The translations under genes and the position numbers were made by a program. Below the pieces are notes generated by a model that worked only from the letters and a program-made list of their open reading frames with translations, did not search any database and was not told the origin of the DNA. A stretch of 64,000 bases of DNA from Malaciobacter marinus (lineage in GTDB: Bacteria > Campylobacterota > Campylobacteria > Campylobacterales > Arcobacteraceae), in contig NZ_CP032101.1 of NCBI RefSeq assembly GCF_003544855.1, positions 682,001 through 746,000 on the forward strand. Reading direction: 5' to 3'. Each line of letters starts with the position of its first letter. The first letter of the stretch is position 1. Shown here in pieces: positions 26,950-35,877 of the stretch.

Positions 26950-28101
26950 ATGGATAAAAAAAGAGAAATTTTATTTAATTTAAATAACTTTTTATTGTCA
27001 ACATCTATAGTTTTAGATTATGTAAATAATGAAAAAAAAGCTACACAGTTAGGGCATTTGAAAAGAGTTAGTTATATAGCTTTAAGTTTAGGAGTTATAT
27101 TAAAACTAGATAATAAGCAACTTAGTGATTTGTGTTCTTACTCTTTATGCTCAAGCTTAGCTTTAAACCAAAGTAGTGATAATAAATCTTTATGCGAATT
27201 ATCAAATGAGTATGTAAAAGATTTTCCTTTTATACAAGAACAAAAAGATATATTGCTTTATCAAAAAGAACATTTTGATGGAAGTGGAACTTTTGGCTTA
27301 AAAAATGAACAAATACCTCTGTTTTCTCAAATCATTTTTTTTGCAACAAGCTTGGATGAAGAGTTTGACTTATCAAATTTTAATCCAGCAAAAAAAGAGA
27401 AAATATTAAACTATGTAAAGTTAAATGAAAATATACTTTTTTCAAAACAGATTGTAGATAGTTTTTTTAAGCTTAATGAGTCAATTAACTTTTGGTTAGA
27501 CTTACAAAGTGAATCAGATATTTTATTGTTTATTTATACACTACTTGAAGATTTTTCACAAGCATTAGAGTTTGAAAAATTGTTAAAAATTGCAAAGAAT
27601 TTTCTAAAACTTGCTGAACCGCAAAGTAAATTGATTGAATATGTAGGAAAAATTAGTGATTTTTATGCCTTAGAATACAAAGATAAAATAACACTACAAA
27701 TAGCTGCAGGTTTTTGCAAGATTGGAAAACTAGTAGTTCCTAATGACATACTTCAAAAGATTGAACCTTTAGATATATATGAAAAAGAACAAATTAGAAC
27801 ATATCCATATTATACAAAAAAAGTTTTGTCTAATATCATGGGATTTAATGACATTGTATCTTGGGCTATGAAAGTTCAAGAAAGATTGGATGCAAGTGGA
27901 TATATTTTTGGTTTTGAAAACAAAAGTTTAAGTTTTAAAGATAGGGTTTTAATTAATGCAAATGTATATGATGCTTTATTACAAGAAAAAGCTTATAGAA
28001 AAGCCTATAGTAAAGAAGAAGCAATAAAAATAATGAAAAACGAATCCTCAAAACTTGATATTTCTATCACAAATGACATAGCAATTATATTTAAAATATG
28101 A
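26950..28101 (+). CDS. degenerate HD-GYP-like protein
   Basis: About 383 residues with two HD-like helical halves. The second half resembles HD-GYP phosphodiesterases (DRVLINANVYDALLQEKAYRKAYSKEEAIKIM), but the metal-binding HD pair is replaced: the place where HDIGK is expected reads FCKIGK (residues 255-260). The first half also lacks the pair. It is therefore unlikely to hydrolyse c-di-GMP and may be a sensor or scaffold. The ATG at 26950 is preferred to a TTG at 26938 that overlaps the previous stop. Confidence 0.6.
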   Translation: MDKKREILFNLNNFLLSTSIVLDYVNNEKKATQLGHLKRVSYIALSLGVILKLDNKQLSDLCSYSLCSSLALNQSSDNKSLCELSNEYVKDFPFIQEQKDILLYQKEHFDGSGTFGLKNEQIPLFSQIIFFATSLDEEFDLSNFNPAKKEKILNYVKLNENILFSKQIVDSFFKLNESINFWLDLQSESDILLFIYTLLEDFSQALEFEKLLKIAKNFLKLAEPQSKLIEYVGKISDFYALEYKDKITLQIAAGFCKIGKLVVPNDILQKIEPLDIYEKEQIRTYPYYTKKVLSNIMGFNDIVSWAMKVQERLDASGYIFGFENKSLSFKDRVLINANVYDALLQEKAYRKAYSKEEAIKIMKNESSKLDISITNDIAIIFKI

Positions 28102-28179
28102 GATTAAATAAAATATTTATAAATCCATACTAAGTAAAATATAGATATAATCGCGCATATTTAATTGATAGGAATTTTA

Positions 28180-30828
28180 ATGAGTGAAAAATACGAACCG
28201 TCAAAAATAGAAGATAAATTTTATAAAATATGGGAAGATAGAGGATATTTTGAAATAGATGGAAACAAATCTATTCAAGAAAAAGATAAAAATTTTGCGA
28301 TTATGATGCCACCTCCAAATGTTACTGGAAGCTTACATATTGGACATGCACTTACATTTACTTTACAAGATATTGTTACTAGATATAAAAGAATGGATGG
28401 CTTTAAAACTTTATGGCAACCAGGAACTGATCATGCTGGAATTGCTACACAAAATGTTGTTGAAAAACAAATTTTAGCTGAGGGTAAAACTAAAGAAGAG
28501 GTAGGAAGAGAAGAGTTTTTAAAAAGAGCTTGGAAGCAAAAAGAGACAAGTGGTGGAAATATTGTTCATCAAATGAGAAAACTAGGAGTTACTCCTGCTT
28601 GGAAACGTGAACGATTTACTATGGATGAAGGTTTACAAGAAGCTGTAAAAGAGGCTTTTGTATCTTTATATAATGAAGGGCATATTACTCAAAATAATTA
28701 CATGGTAAATTGGTGTACACACGATGGTGCACTTTCTGATATTGAAGTTGAGCATGAAGAAGTAAGTGGAAACTTCTATCATATGAATTATCATTTTGCT
28801 GATGATAGTGGTCATATCACAGTTGCTACTACTAGACCTGAAACATACTTTGGTGATACTGCTATTATGGTACATCCAGATGATAAAAGATATACAGATA
28901 TTGTAGGAAAAGAAGTACTTCTTCCTTTAACAAATAGAAAAATCAAAATTATTACTGACTCTTATGTTGATATGGAGTTTGGAACAGGTATTGTAAAAGT
29001 TACTCCAGCTCACGATCAAAATGACTACGAAGTTGGTATTAGACATGACTTAGAATTTATTAAAGTATTTGATGAAAAAGGTATTTTAAATGAATACTGT
29101 GGAGAGTTTGCAGGACTTGAAAGACTAGAAGCTAGAAAGCCAATTGTAGAAAAACTACAAGCTGAGGGTTATATAGTAAAAATTGAGGAACATGTTCACC
29201 AAGTAGGACATTGTTATAGATGTAAAAATATTGTTGAGCCATTTATTTCTCAACAATGGTTTTTAAGCTCAGATATGGCTCAAGAATCTATTAGAAAAAC
29301 AAAAGAGATTACAAAAGAGCGATCAAAAAGTGGTGAGCACAATGGAACACTATTTCATCCATCTCATTGGATAAATTCATATACAGCTTGGATGGATGAA
29401 TTAAGACCATGGTGTATTTCAAGACAACTTTGGTGGGGACATAGAATTCCTGTATTTACATGTGATGATTGTAATCACCAATGGGCTGATAAAGCTGATG
29501 AACCAGAAGAGTGTCCAAAATGTAAAAGTAAAAAATATACTCAAGATCCAGATGTTCTTGATACTTGGTTCTCATCTGCACTTTGGGCAATGTCACCTTT
29601 AGGTTGGGGAAATAATGAAAAACTAAAAGATTTATATAACTCAACTGATGAAGCAGACTTTTATCCAAATAGTTTATTAATTACTGGTTTTGATATCATG
29701 TTTTTTTGGGTAGCAAGAATGATGATGATGGGAGAACATTTTAAAAAAGAGTTACCATTTGAAGATATTTATATGCACGCATTAGTAAGAGATGAACATG
29801 GGGCAAAAATGTCTAAAAGTAAAGGTAATGTAATTGACCCACTTGATATGGTAAATGAACATAGTGCTGATATTATAAGATTTACTTTAGCATATCTTTG
29901 TGTTCAAGGAAGAGATATAAAACTAGGTGCTAAAAATCTAGAGCAATTTAGAAACTTTACAAACAAACTTTATAATGCATCAAACTTTTTACAACTAAAT
30001 GTGGATACTTTCCCTGATTTAAAAGATATACAAATTAAAACACCACTTGGTATTTATATGCAAAGTAGATTAAGTGATGCAGTTGATGAAGTAAGAACTA
30101 CTTTAGATACATACAAATTCAATGAATCTGCAAGTACTTTATATAAATTTGTATGGAATGAGTTTTGTGATTGGGGTATTGAGTATGCAAAAGCTAGTAA
30201 AGAATCAGTTATTGAACTTGGAGCAATTTTTAAAGAGACATTAAAAATAGTAAGTCCATTTATGCCATTTATTTCTGACTTTTTATATCATAAATTAAGT
30301 GGAACATCTCTAGAAGAGGGTGAATCATTAATGATTACAAACTTTCCAAAAGAGATAAAAAAAGATGTAAAAGTTGAAGCAGATTTTGCCATTATTCAAG
30401 AAGCTATTGTATCAGTTAGAAGAGCAAAAGTTATCATAGATATGGGTAATAGTAAGATTGCAAAAGCATATATTAAACTTGATAAACAAATTGATACAAC
30501 TATGGCAAAGCCATTTATAGAAAAACTTGCAAAAGTTGAAAATATAGAGTTTGTTGATGCAAAAGTAGAAAACTCTATAACAGATGTAAGTGATAATTTA
30601 GAAGTTTATTTACCAACAGGTGAGATTGATATGACACCTATTATTAATAAACTAACTCGTCAAAAAGAGAAGTTAGAAAAAGAAATAGGAAAATTATCAG
30701 GAATGTTATCAAATGAAAGATTTGTAGCAAATGCTCCTGCTAATGTTATAGAAGAGAATAAAGCTGGATTATCTTCAGCAAAAGAGAAACTTGTAAAAGT
30801 AGAAGCTGAACTTAAATCTTTGAGTTAA
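28180..30828 (+). CDS. valS: valyl-tRNA synthetase
   Basis: An 882-residue class I synthetase charging tRNA-Val. HIGH-type motif: PPNVTGSLHIGHALT (about 45-60). KMSKS motif: GAKMSKSKGN. The editing domain sits between, with zinc-type cysteines in CTCDDCNHQW and EECPKCKSKK. A C-terminal coiled coil (INKLTRQKEKLEKEIGKLSG) is present as expected. The start at 28180, with ATAGGA upstream, is preferred to an ATA-leading upstream frame at 28165. A TATAAT box is at 28146-28151. Confidence 0.96.
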   Translation: MSEKYEPSKIEDKFYKIWEDRGYFEIDGNKSIQEKDKNFAIMMPPPNVTGSLHIGHALTFTLQDIVTRYKRMDGFKTLWQPGTDHAGIATQNVVEKQILAEGKTKEEVGREEFLKRAWKQKETSGGNIVHQMRKLGVTPAWKRERFTMDEGLQEAVKEAFVSLYNEGHITQNNYMVNWCTHDGALSDIEVEHEEVSGNFYHMNYHFADDSGHITVATTRPETYFGDTAIMVHPDDKRYTDIVGKEVLLPLTNRKIKIITDSYVDMEFGTGIVKVTPAHDQNDYEVGIRHDLEFIKVFDEKGILNEYCGEFAGLERLEARKPIVEKLQAEGYIVKIEEHVHQVGHCYRCKNIVEPFISQQWFLSSDMAQESIRKTKEITKERSKSGEHNGTLFHPSHWINSYTAWMDELRPWCISRQLWWGHRIPVFTCDDCNHQWADKADEPEECPKCKSKKYTQDPDVLDTWFSSALWAMSPLGWGNNEKLKDLYNSTDEADFYPNSLLITGFDIMFFWVARMMMMGEHFKKELPFEDIYMHALVRDEHGAKMSKSKGNVIDPLDMVNEHSADIIRFTLAYLCVQGRDIKLGAKNLEQFRNFTNKLYNASNFLQLNVDTFPDLKDIQIKTPLGIYMQSRLSDAVDEVRTTLDTYKFNESASTLYKFVWNEFCDWGIEYAKASKESVIELGAIFKETLKIVSPFMPFISDFLYHKLSGTSLEEGESLMITNFPKEIKKDVKVEADFAIIQEAIVSVRRAKVIIDMGNSKIAKAYIKLDKQIDTTMAKPFIEKLAKVENIEFVDAKVENSITDVSDNLEVYLPTGEIDMTPIINKLTRQKEKLEKEIGKLSGMLSNERFVANAPANVIEENKAGLSSAKEKLVKVEAELKSLS

Positions 30829-30878
30829 TTGAATTATTTGTATAAACAAAAGCAAGCCTTGTGTTTGCACTCTCTTTG

Positions 30879-30919
30879 AGAAAATCATCATGAGCTTTAA
30901 GGGCCCTTGATGATTTTCT
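30879..30919. terminator. bidirectional hairpin between valS and hxlR-type gene
   Basis: AGAAAATCATCA (30879-30890) pairs perfectly with TGATGATTTTCT (30908-30919) around a 17-base loop containing GGGCCC. It lies between two genes that converge. Confidence 0.65.
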
Positions 30920-30928
30920 ATTTATTGT

Positions 30929-31273
30929 TTACTTTTTTATTTCTGCATATTCTTCAGCCATTTCATCTCCCCATTTTGACAATTGATGAAAAATTGGTAT
31001 AAGCTTTTGTCCATTTTTTGTTATTGTATATTCTACTTTAGGTGGTATAACTGGATAGACTTTTCTTGAGATAAGTTTATGTTTTTCCAAATCTCTAAGG
31101 GTTTGAGTTAACATTTTTTGTGTAATCTTTCCTAAAATTTTATGAATTTCGTTATATCTCATAGTTTTCTTACTAAGATGCCAAAGAACAAGCCCTTTCC
31201 ACTTCCCAGATACGATATCAAGGACAAACTCAAATGAACATGTATAATCTTTTTCTTTGTATTTTATCTGCAT
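30929..31273 (-). CDS. HxlR family winged-helix transcriptional regulator
   Basis: A 114-residue HxlR regulator: SGKWKGLVLWHLSKKTMRYNEIHKIL (about 26-51), then ITQKMLTQTLRDLEKHKLISRKVY and the wing PPKVEYTITKNG. Its only cysteine is Cys12, near the N-terminus like the sensing cysteine of B. subtilis YodB (Cys6), which responds to quinones and diamide. It is divergent from an Old Yellow Enzyme gene, a common reductive partner of such thiol sensors. Autorepression and control of that gene are inferred. Confidence 0.85.
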   Translation of the reverse strand: MQIKYKEKDYTCSFEFVLDIVSGKWKGLVLWHLSKKTMRYNEIHKILGKITQKMLTQTLRDLEKHKLISRKVYPVIPPKVEYTITKNGQKLIPIFHQLSKWGDEMAEEYAEIKK

Positions 31274-31285
31274 TAGTATCCTTTT

Positions 31286-31299
31286 GGTATGTATATACC
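31286..31299. promoter_or_regulatory. putative HxlR operator between divergent genes
   Basis: GGTATGTATATACC is a near-perfect palindrome (one mismatched pair), 13 bases from the regulator start. CCTTTTGGTA and CCTTTTGAGGTA form an imperfect direct repeat over the same stretch. A TTGACA box for the reductase gene lies at 31314-31319. Confidence 0.5.
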
Positions 31300-31367
31300 T
31301 TTTGAGGTAGTTCTTGACAATATAACATATAAAAGTTAAAGTTTCAAAAAAATAAAAGGAAATAATT

Positions 31368-32432
31368 ATGAAGGAAAATTCAATTTTATTCTCTCCTATT
31401 ACTTTAGGAAATCTAACTTTAAAAAATCGTATTGCAATGGCACCAATGACAAGAACTCAAGCTAAAAATAATATACCAACAGAAGATATGATATATTATT
31501 ATGCTAAAAGAGCAAAAGGTGGTACGGCATTAATTATAAGTGAGGGAACATTTGTAAACCATGAAGTTGCAAATGGTAATTTTAATGCTCCTGCATTTTA
31601 TGGTGATGCTTTAATTATGTGGAAAAAACTAGTAGATAAAGTTCACGCCTCAGGTGCAAAGATAATACCACAACTTTGGCATGCAGGAAATACTAGAAAA
31701 CTAGGAGTAACTCCTAATGAAAATATGGTAAGTATTGGTCCAATGGATGAATACATTAAGGGCAAACAAACTGTAAGAGCTATGAGCCAAAATGATATAA
31801 ATGAAGTAATAAAAGCATTTACAAAAGCTGCTCTTGATGCAAAGGAGTTAAATTTTGACGGAATAGAACTTCTTGCTGCCCATGGATATTTGATAGATCA
31901 ATTTTTTTGGGAAAAGACAAATCAAAGAACAGATAAATATGGAGGTTCATTTTCTAATAGATTGCGTTTTGCAAATGAATTAGTAAAGTCAATAAAAAAA
32001 GCAGTAGGAAAAGATTTTCCAGTAGTATTTCGTTTTTCACAATGGAAAACTATAGATTATGATGCAAAAATAGCTAAAAATGAAAAAGAACTAAAAGAGC
32101 TTCTTTTATCACTAGTTGAAGCAGGAGTTGATATATTTCATGTAAGTGAAAGAAGATTTTGGATACCAGCTTTTAAAGAATCACCACTTACTCTTGCAAC
32201 TTTGACAAAAAAAATAACAAATAAACCTGTAATAACAGTGGGAAATATAGGACTTGATGAAGACTTAGAAACTATTAAATTAGTAGAAAAAAAGCTAAAA
32301 GATAATGAGTTTGATATAGTTGCAGTTGGAAGAGCTTTATTAGCTGATGCTAATTGGGTAAATAAAATAAAAGAAAATAGAATAAATGAAATAATTCCTT
32401 TTTCAAAAGAATGCTTAAATAAATTAGATTAA
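31368..32432 (+). CDS. Old Yellow Enzyme family NADH:flavin oxidoreductase
   Basis: A 354-residue FMN-dependent ene-reductase: LKNRIAMAPMTR near 18-29, PQLWHAGN (101-108), RFSQWK, and VGRALLAD near the end. The pair of His/Asn residues that hold the substrate carbonyl normally reads HxxH in HGAHGYL; here it is LLAAHGYL, with Leu169 in the first position and His172 kept. This may change substrate range. Divergence from an HxlR thiol-sensor gene suggests induction by quinones or other electrophiles. Confidence 0.87.
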   Translation: MKENSILFSPITLGNLTLKNRIAMAPMTRTQAKNNIPTEDMIYYYAKRAKGGTALIISEGTFVNHEVANGNFNAPAFYGDALIMWKKLVDKVHASGAKIIPQLWHAGNTRKLGVTPNENMVSIGPMDEYIKGKQTVRAMSQNDINEVIKAFTKAALDAKELNFDGIELLAAHGYLIDQFFWEKTNQRTDKYGGSFSNRLRFANELVKSIKKAVGKDFPVVFRFSQWKTIDYDAKIAKNEKELKELLLSLVEAGVDIFHVSERRFWIPAFKESPLTLATLTKKITNKPVITVGNIGLDEDLETIKLVEKKLKDNEFDIVAVGRALLADANWVNKIKENRINEIIPFSKECLNKLD

Positions 32433-32525
32433 AATCATTAATTTTTATACAAGGAAAGATGTATTTTATGTATCAATATGTTAAAATAAGGTAAATTTAT
32501 AATTCTTACAAAAGGAAGCTAAAAA

Positions 32526-33278
32526 GTGTACAAAAATCTTATATTTATATATGTTTTAATTATACTTTTTAGTGGCTGCGTATCAAATAATAATATAAAG
32601 AAAGTATTTCAAACACACAAAGCAAATCAAATTTCTAAAGATTACAATAAAATAATGAATTTTTTGCATGATTATAAAGTAAAACTTGATAAAAGAAATC
32701 CAAGGTATTACAATAAAACTTTAGAAAAAGCTATTTATAGACAAATAAATAATAATAAAACCTTTGTAACTTTAAGAGATTTTGATGGAAAAAAATTGAA
32801 AAACTTTAAACAATATCTTGATTTGGCTTTTGATGAAAAAGGTATTTTAAATAGAAATGATTATTTGGTACTTGGAGTTTATTATATGATTTATGATGCT
32901 TACTCCATTGCAGGACAACATAAATTTACAGCATTAAATTATAATAAAGAAAAATTAGAAAAACTTTATAAGAATCTGTATATTTTAAAATGGAAAATAA
33001 GAACTTCAAAAGATATAAATGGTAACTATTTATTTTTAACTTGGCAAAATAATTGGCAAGTTGAATATATGCAAAAGAAATTTGATGATTTAAATAAATT
33101 AAAAAAATTAAAATCTATTATTGAAAAAAAAGAGAATTTATTATCACACTCTAATTTTTCTTTTGAAGTGTTACTTTCTCTTATGATACATAAAGTAGAA
33201 AATAGTTTAGAAGATATTGGTGCTGAACCCTCAGATATTACTCTTGATACATTAACATCATTAGTATTTATAATTTAA
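32526..33278 (+). CDS. unknown lipoprotein encoded with a sensor kinase
   Basis: A 250-residue protein with a lipoprotein signal (lipobox LFSGC, Cys18) and an otherwise helical, lysine-rich sequence. I do not recognise a family. The GTG start at 32526 has AAAAGGAAG upstream. It ends nine bases before the sensor kinase gene, so it is probably the first gene of a three-gene signalling operon and may bind the signal or modulate the kinase from the periplasmic side. Confidence 0.6.
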   Translation: MYKNLIFIYVLIILFSGCVSNNNIKKVFQTHKANQISKDYNKIMNFLHDYKVKLDKRNPRYYNKTLEKAIYRQINNNKTFVTLRDFDGKKLKNFKQYLDLAFDEKGILNRNDYLVLGVYYMIYDAYSIAGQHKFTALNYNKEKLEKLYKNLYILKWKIRTSKDINGNYLFLTWQNNWQVEYMQKKFDDLNKLKKLKSIIEKKENLLSHSNFSFEVLLSLMIHKVENSLEDIGAEPSDITLDTLTSLVFII

Positions 33279-33286
33279 GAGTAAAA

Positions 33287-35188
33287 ATGAAAAATCTAAA
33301 AAAATATCTTTTTTTATTATTGCTTTTTTTTAATTTTTTGTATTCTGAAACTTTAGTTATTGAAAATAGTAATAATGAAATTAGAAGTTTAGATAAATAT
33401 TTAACATACAATAAAAATGATTTTCCTATTGAAACTATAATACATGAAAACTTTAGAAAATTTAATATTCATGATAATTCAAATTTTAAATTTTCACAAA
33501 ATATTTACTGGTTAAAATTAGAAATCAATAATAAATCTTCTAATCCACAGCTTTTTAGAATAGATAACTTTTTAATTGATGAGCTTAATCTCTATTTTTT
33601 TAAAGATAGTAAATTAATCAAAAGATATCAAAATGGTATTAAATATAACTATATATGTGAATTTTCAGACTACAATAAATACGCATATGAGATACCAAAA
33701 GGTGAAAGTACACTTTATATTAAAATAGATTCTTCTTTTTCTCTTTTAATTCCTATGCATATAGTTTCAAAAGAAGAATTTTATAAACAAAGGGATTTTG
33801 AAAATATATTTAATAGTTCATTTTATGCTGCTTTATTTTTAATGTTTTTTTATAATTTTTTTATATTTTTAGTTTCGAAAGTAAAAATTTATAAATATTA
33901 TTTAGGCTATATTATAGGAGTATTTGGCTTTTTATTTTTTTATGATGGTTATTTGACTTATCTTTTATTTTCTTCAACTCCTATATTAAATGAATTTTTA
34001 TCTTGTGTCTTTTTTATAATAACTTTTATATCAATTGCGAAGTTTTCTTCCAATTTATTTCAAAGTAGAAGAAATGCATTTGTTTTATATAGAATTTTAA
34101 TGCTTACTTCAATTTGTATTCTTCCTTTAGTTTCAATAATTGGATTTTTTATTGCATTACTTGATGCATCTTTTCTTTATTTGATTCAAAAATATTTGCT
34201 TTTATGTACAATATTAATTACATTATTGATAATTTCTATTGCAATTAGATATCTAATTATAACAGAAGAGAAAATTTCTAAAATATATGCTTTTATTTGG
34301 ACAATATTTATGGTAGTTACCTTAACATTTATAGTAAATATTGTTTTAGGTTTTATTGATACAAATTTAATGACAAAAATCCTGAAAGTTAATATTTTAT
34401 TGGAAATTGTTATGATGTCACTTTTAATTGCATATAGATTAAAACTAAGTAATGAAAAAAATTTAAAGTTGAAAATAAAAAATAAAGAACAAGAACTTTA
34501 TATACTTAGACAAACAAGATTAGCCTCATTTGGTGAAGTTTTAAACTCAATTGTACATGAATGGAAGCAACCATTACATAGAATAAATATGATATCTTTA
34601 AATTTAGAAACAACATATAATAAAAAAAATCTAACAAAAGAGTATTTGTCCAATCAATTAAATGAGATTGAACTACAAACAAAATATATGAATGATACTG
34701 TTACTCAATTTTTAGACTATTTTAGTCCACAAAAAAATAAAGAAGAGTTTTATTTGATTGATTGTGCAAAAAAAGCAATTAAATTATTAGATATAAAATT
34801 TAATAAAAATTCAGTAAATCATTTGATAAACTGTAAAAATACTAAAATTAAAACAGTAGGGTACAAAAAAGAGTATATTCAAGTTATAATTATATTATTG
34901 AACAATTCAATGGATGCAATAATAAAAGAAAAAATTAAAAATCCAACGATTACTTTGGAGATTATAGAAGAAAGACATAAAGCAATTTTTTCTGTTATAG
35001 ATAATGCAGGAGGAATAAAAGTAAAACCAATTGAGAAAATTTTTGATGCAAATATTTCAACAAAAGATGAAAAAATAAATTCAGGAATTGGACTTTTTAT
35101 TGCAAAAAGAATAATTGAAGATAATATGAATAAAAAATTAATTTGTAAAAATCATGGCAATGGCGCAAAATTTAGTATTATAGGATGA
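33287..35188 (+). CDS. 7TMR-DISM sensor histidine kinase
   Basis: A 633-residue kinase. Order: signal peptide, an extracellular beta domain of the 7TMR-DISMED2 type (about 25-165, with QNIYWLKLEINNKS), seven membrane helices (about 180-390), a coiled coil, then HisKA with His424 in SIVHEWKQPL and an ATPase domain with NNSMDAI, DNAGGIK and SGIGLFIAKRII. It should phosphorylate the response regulator encoded four bases downstream. The DISMED2 fold resembles carbohydrate-binding domains, so an external ligand is likely but unknown. Confidence 0.9.
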   Translation: MKNLKKYLFLLLLFFNFLYSETLVIENSNNEIRSLDKYLTYNKNDFPIETIIHENFRKFNIHDNSNFKFSQNIYWLKLEINNKSSNPQLFRIDNFLIDELNLYFFKDSKLIKRYQNGIKYNYICEFSDYNKYAYEIPKGESTLYIKIDSSFSLLIPMHIVSKEEFYKQRDFENIFNSSFYAALFLMFFYNFFIFLVSKVKIYKYYLGYIIGVFGFLFFYDGYLTYLLFSSTPILNEFLSCVFFIITFISIAKFSSNLFQSRRNAFVLYRILMLTSICILPLVSIIGFFIALLDASFLYLIQKYLLLCTILITLLIISIAIRYLIITEEKISKIYAFIWTIFMVVTLTFIVNIVLGFIDTNLMTKILKVNILLEIVMMSLLIAYRLKLSNEKNLKLKIKNKEQELYILRQTRLASFGEVLNSIVHEWKQPLHRINMISLNLETTYNKKNLTKEYLSNQLNEIELQTKYMNDTVTQFLDYFSPQKNKEEFYLIDCAKKAIKLLDIKFNKNSVNHLINCKNTKIKTVGYKKEYIQVIIILLNNSMDAIIKEKIKNPTITLEIIEERHKAIFSVIDNAGGIKVKPIEKIFDANISTKDEKINSGIGLFIAKRIIEDNMNKKLICKNHGNGAKFSIIG

Positions 35189-35192
35189 AAAA

Positions 35193-35861
35193 ATGAAACT
35201 TTTATTTGTAGAAGATGATGAACTTTTGAGAAAAAGTTATAGTATTTATTTAGAAGAGTTGTTTGATGAAATAATCGAAGCAGCAGATGGTAAAGAGGGC
35301 TTAGAGATGTATTATAAACATAAGCCAGATATAATTATGCTTGACATAAGTATGCCTTTTATAAATGGCATGGATGTTGTAAAAGAGATAAGAAAAGAAG
35401 ATAAGGATGTTACAATTATCGTGCTTTCTGCACATAGTGATAAAGCATATTTATTTGATGCAATTGAATTAAATATTTTTAAATATTTAGTTAAACCTCT
35501 TCCAAGAAGTCTTTTTAAAGATTCAATTTTAAAAGCCATTGAAAATAAAAAAGGTATAAATCAAGAGAATATAGTCCATTTAGAAGATGGCTTTACTTGG
35601 GATAATTATAATAAAATATTGAAAAAAGAGAATAAAGAAGTTGATTTAACAAAAAATGAATATACTATTTTAGGAAAGTTTTGTAATGAAGATGTACATT
35701 ATTTTACACTAATGGACTTATTTAAATCTATTTATGGTGAAAATGAAGAGTATAGTGAAAATAAAATCATGATGATTTTAAAAAGATTTAGAAAAAAAAC
35801 TTCAACTAAAATTATTAAAAATATATATGGAATGGGATATAAATTTAGTATTTTAAAGTAG
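35193..35861 (+). CDS. OmpR-type response regulator
   Basis: A 222-residue regulator: receiver domain 1-120 with phosphoacceptor Asp51 (IIMLDISMPF), acidic pair EDD at 7-9 and Lys in YLVKPL; C-terminal winged helix 130-222 (LTKNEYTILGKF, ending KIIKNIYGMGYKF). It is cotranscribed with the kinase. Target genes are unknown; the upstream lipoprotein gene is one candidate. Confidence 0.92.
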   Translation: MKLLFVEDDELLRKSYSIYLEELFDEIIEAADGKEGLEMYYKHKPDIIMLDISMPFINGMDVVKEIRKEDKDVTIIVLSAHSDKAYLFDAIELNIFKYLVKPLPRSLFKDSILKAIENKKGINQENIVHLEDGFTWDNYNKILKKENKEVDLTKNEYTILGKFCNEDVHYFTLMDLFKSIYGENEEYSENKIMMILKRFRKKTSTKIIKNIYGMGYKFSILK

Positions 35862-35877
35862 AGAAAACTCTACTTTA
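35854..35877. terminator. bidirectional terminator shared by convergent genes
   Basis: TAAAGTAGAG, loop AAAA, CTCTACTTTA. The stem overlaps the stop codons of both the response regulator (ends 35861) and the RND gene (ends 35870). Confidence 0.75.
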
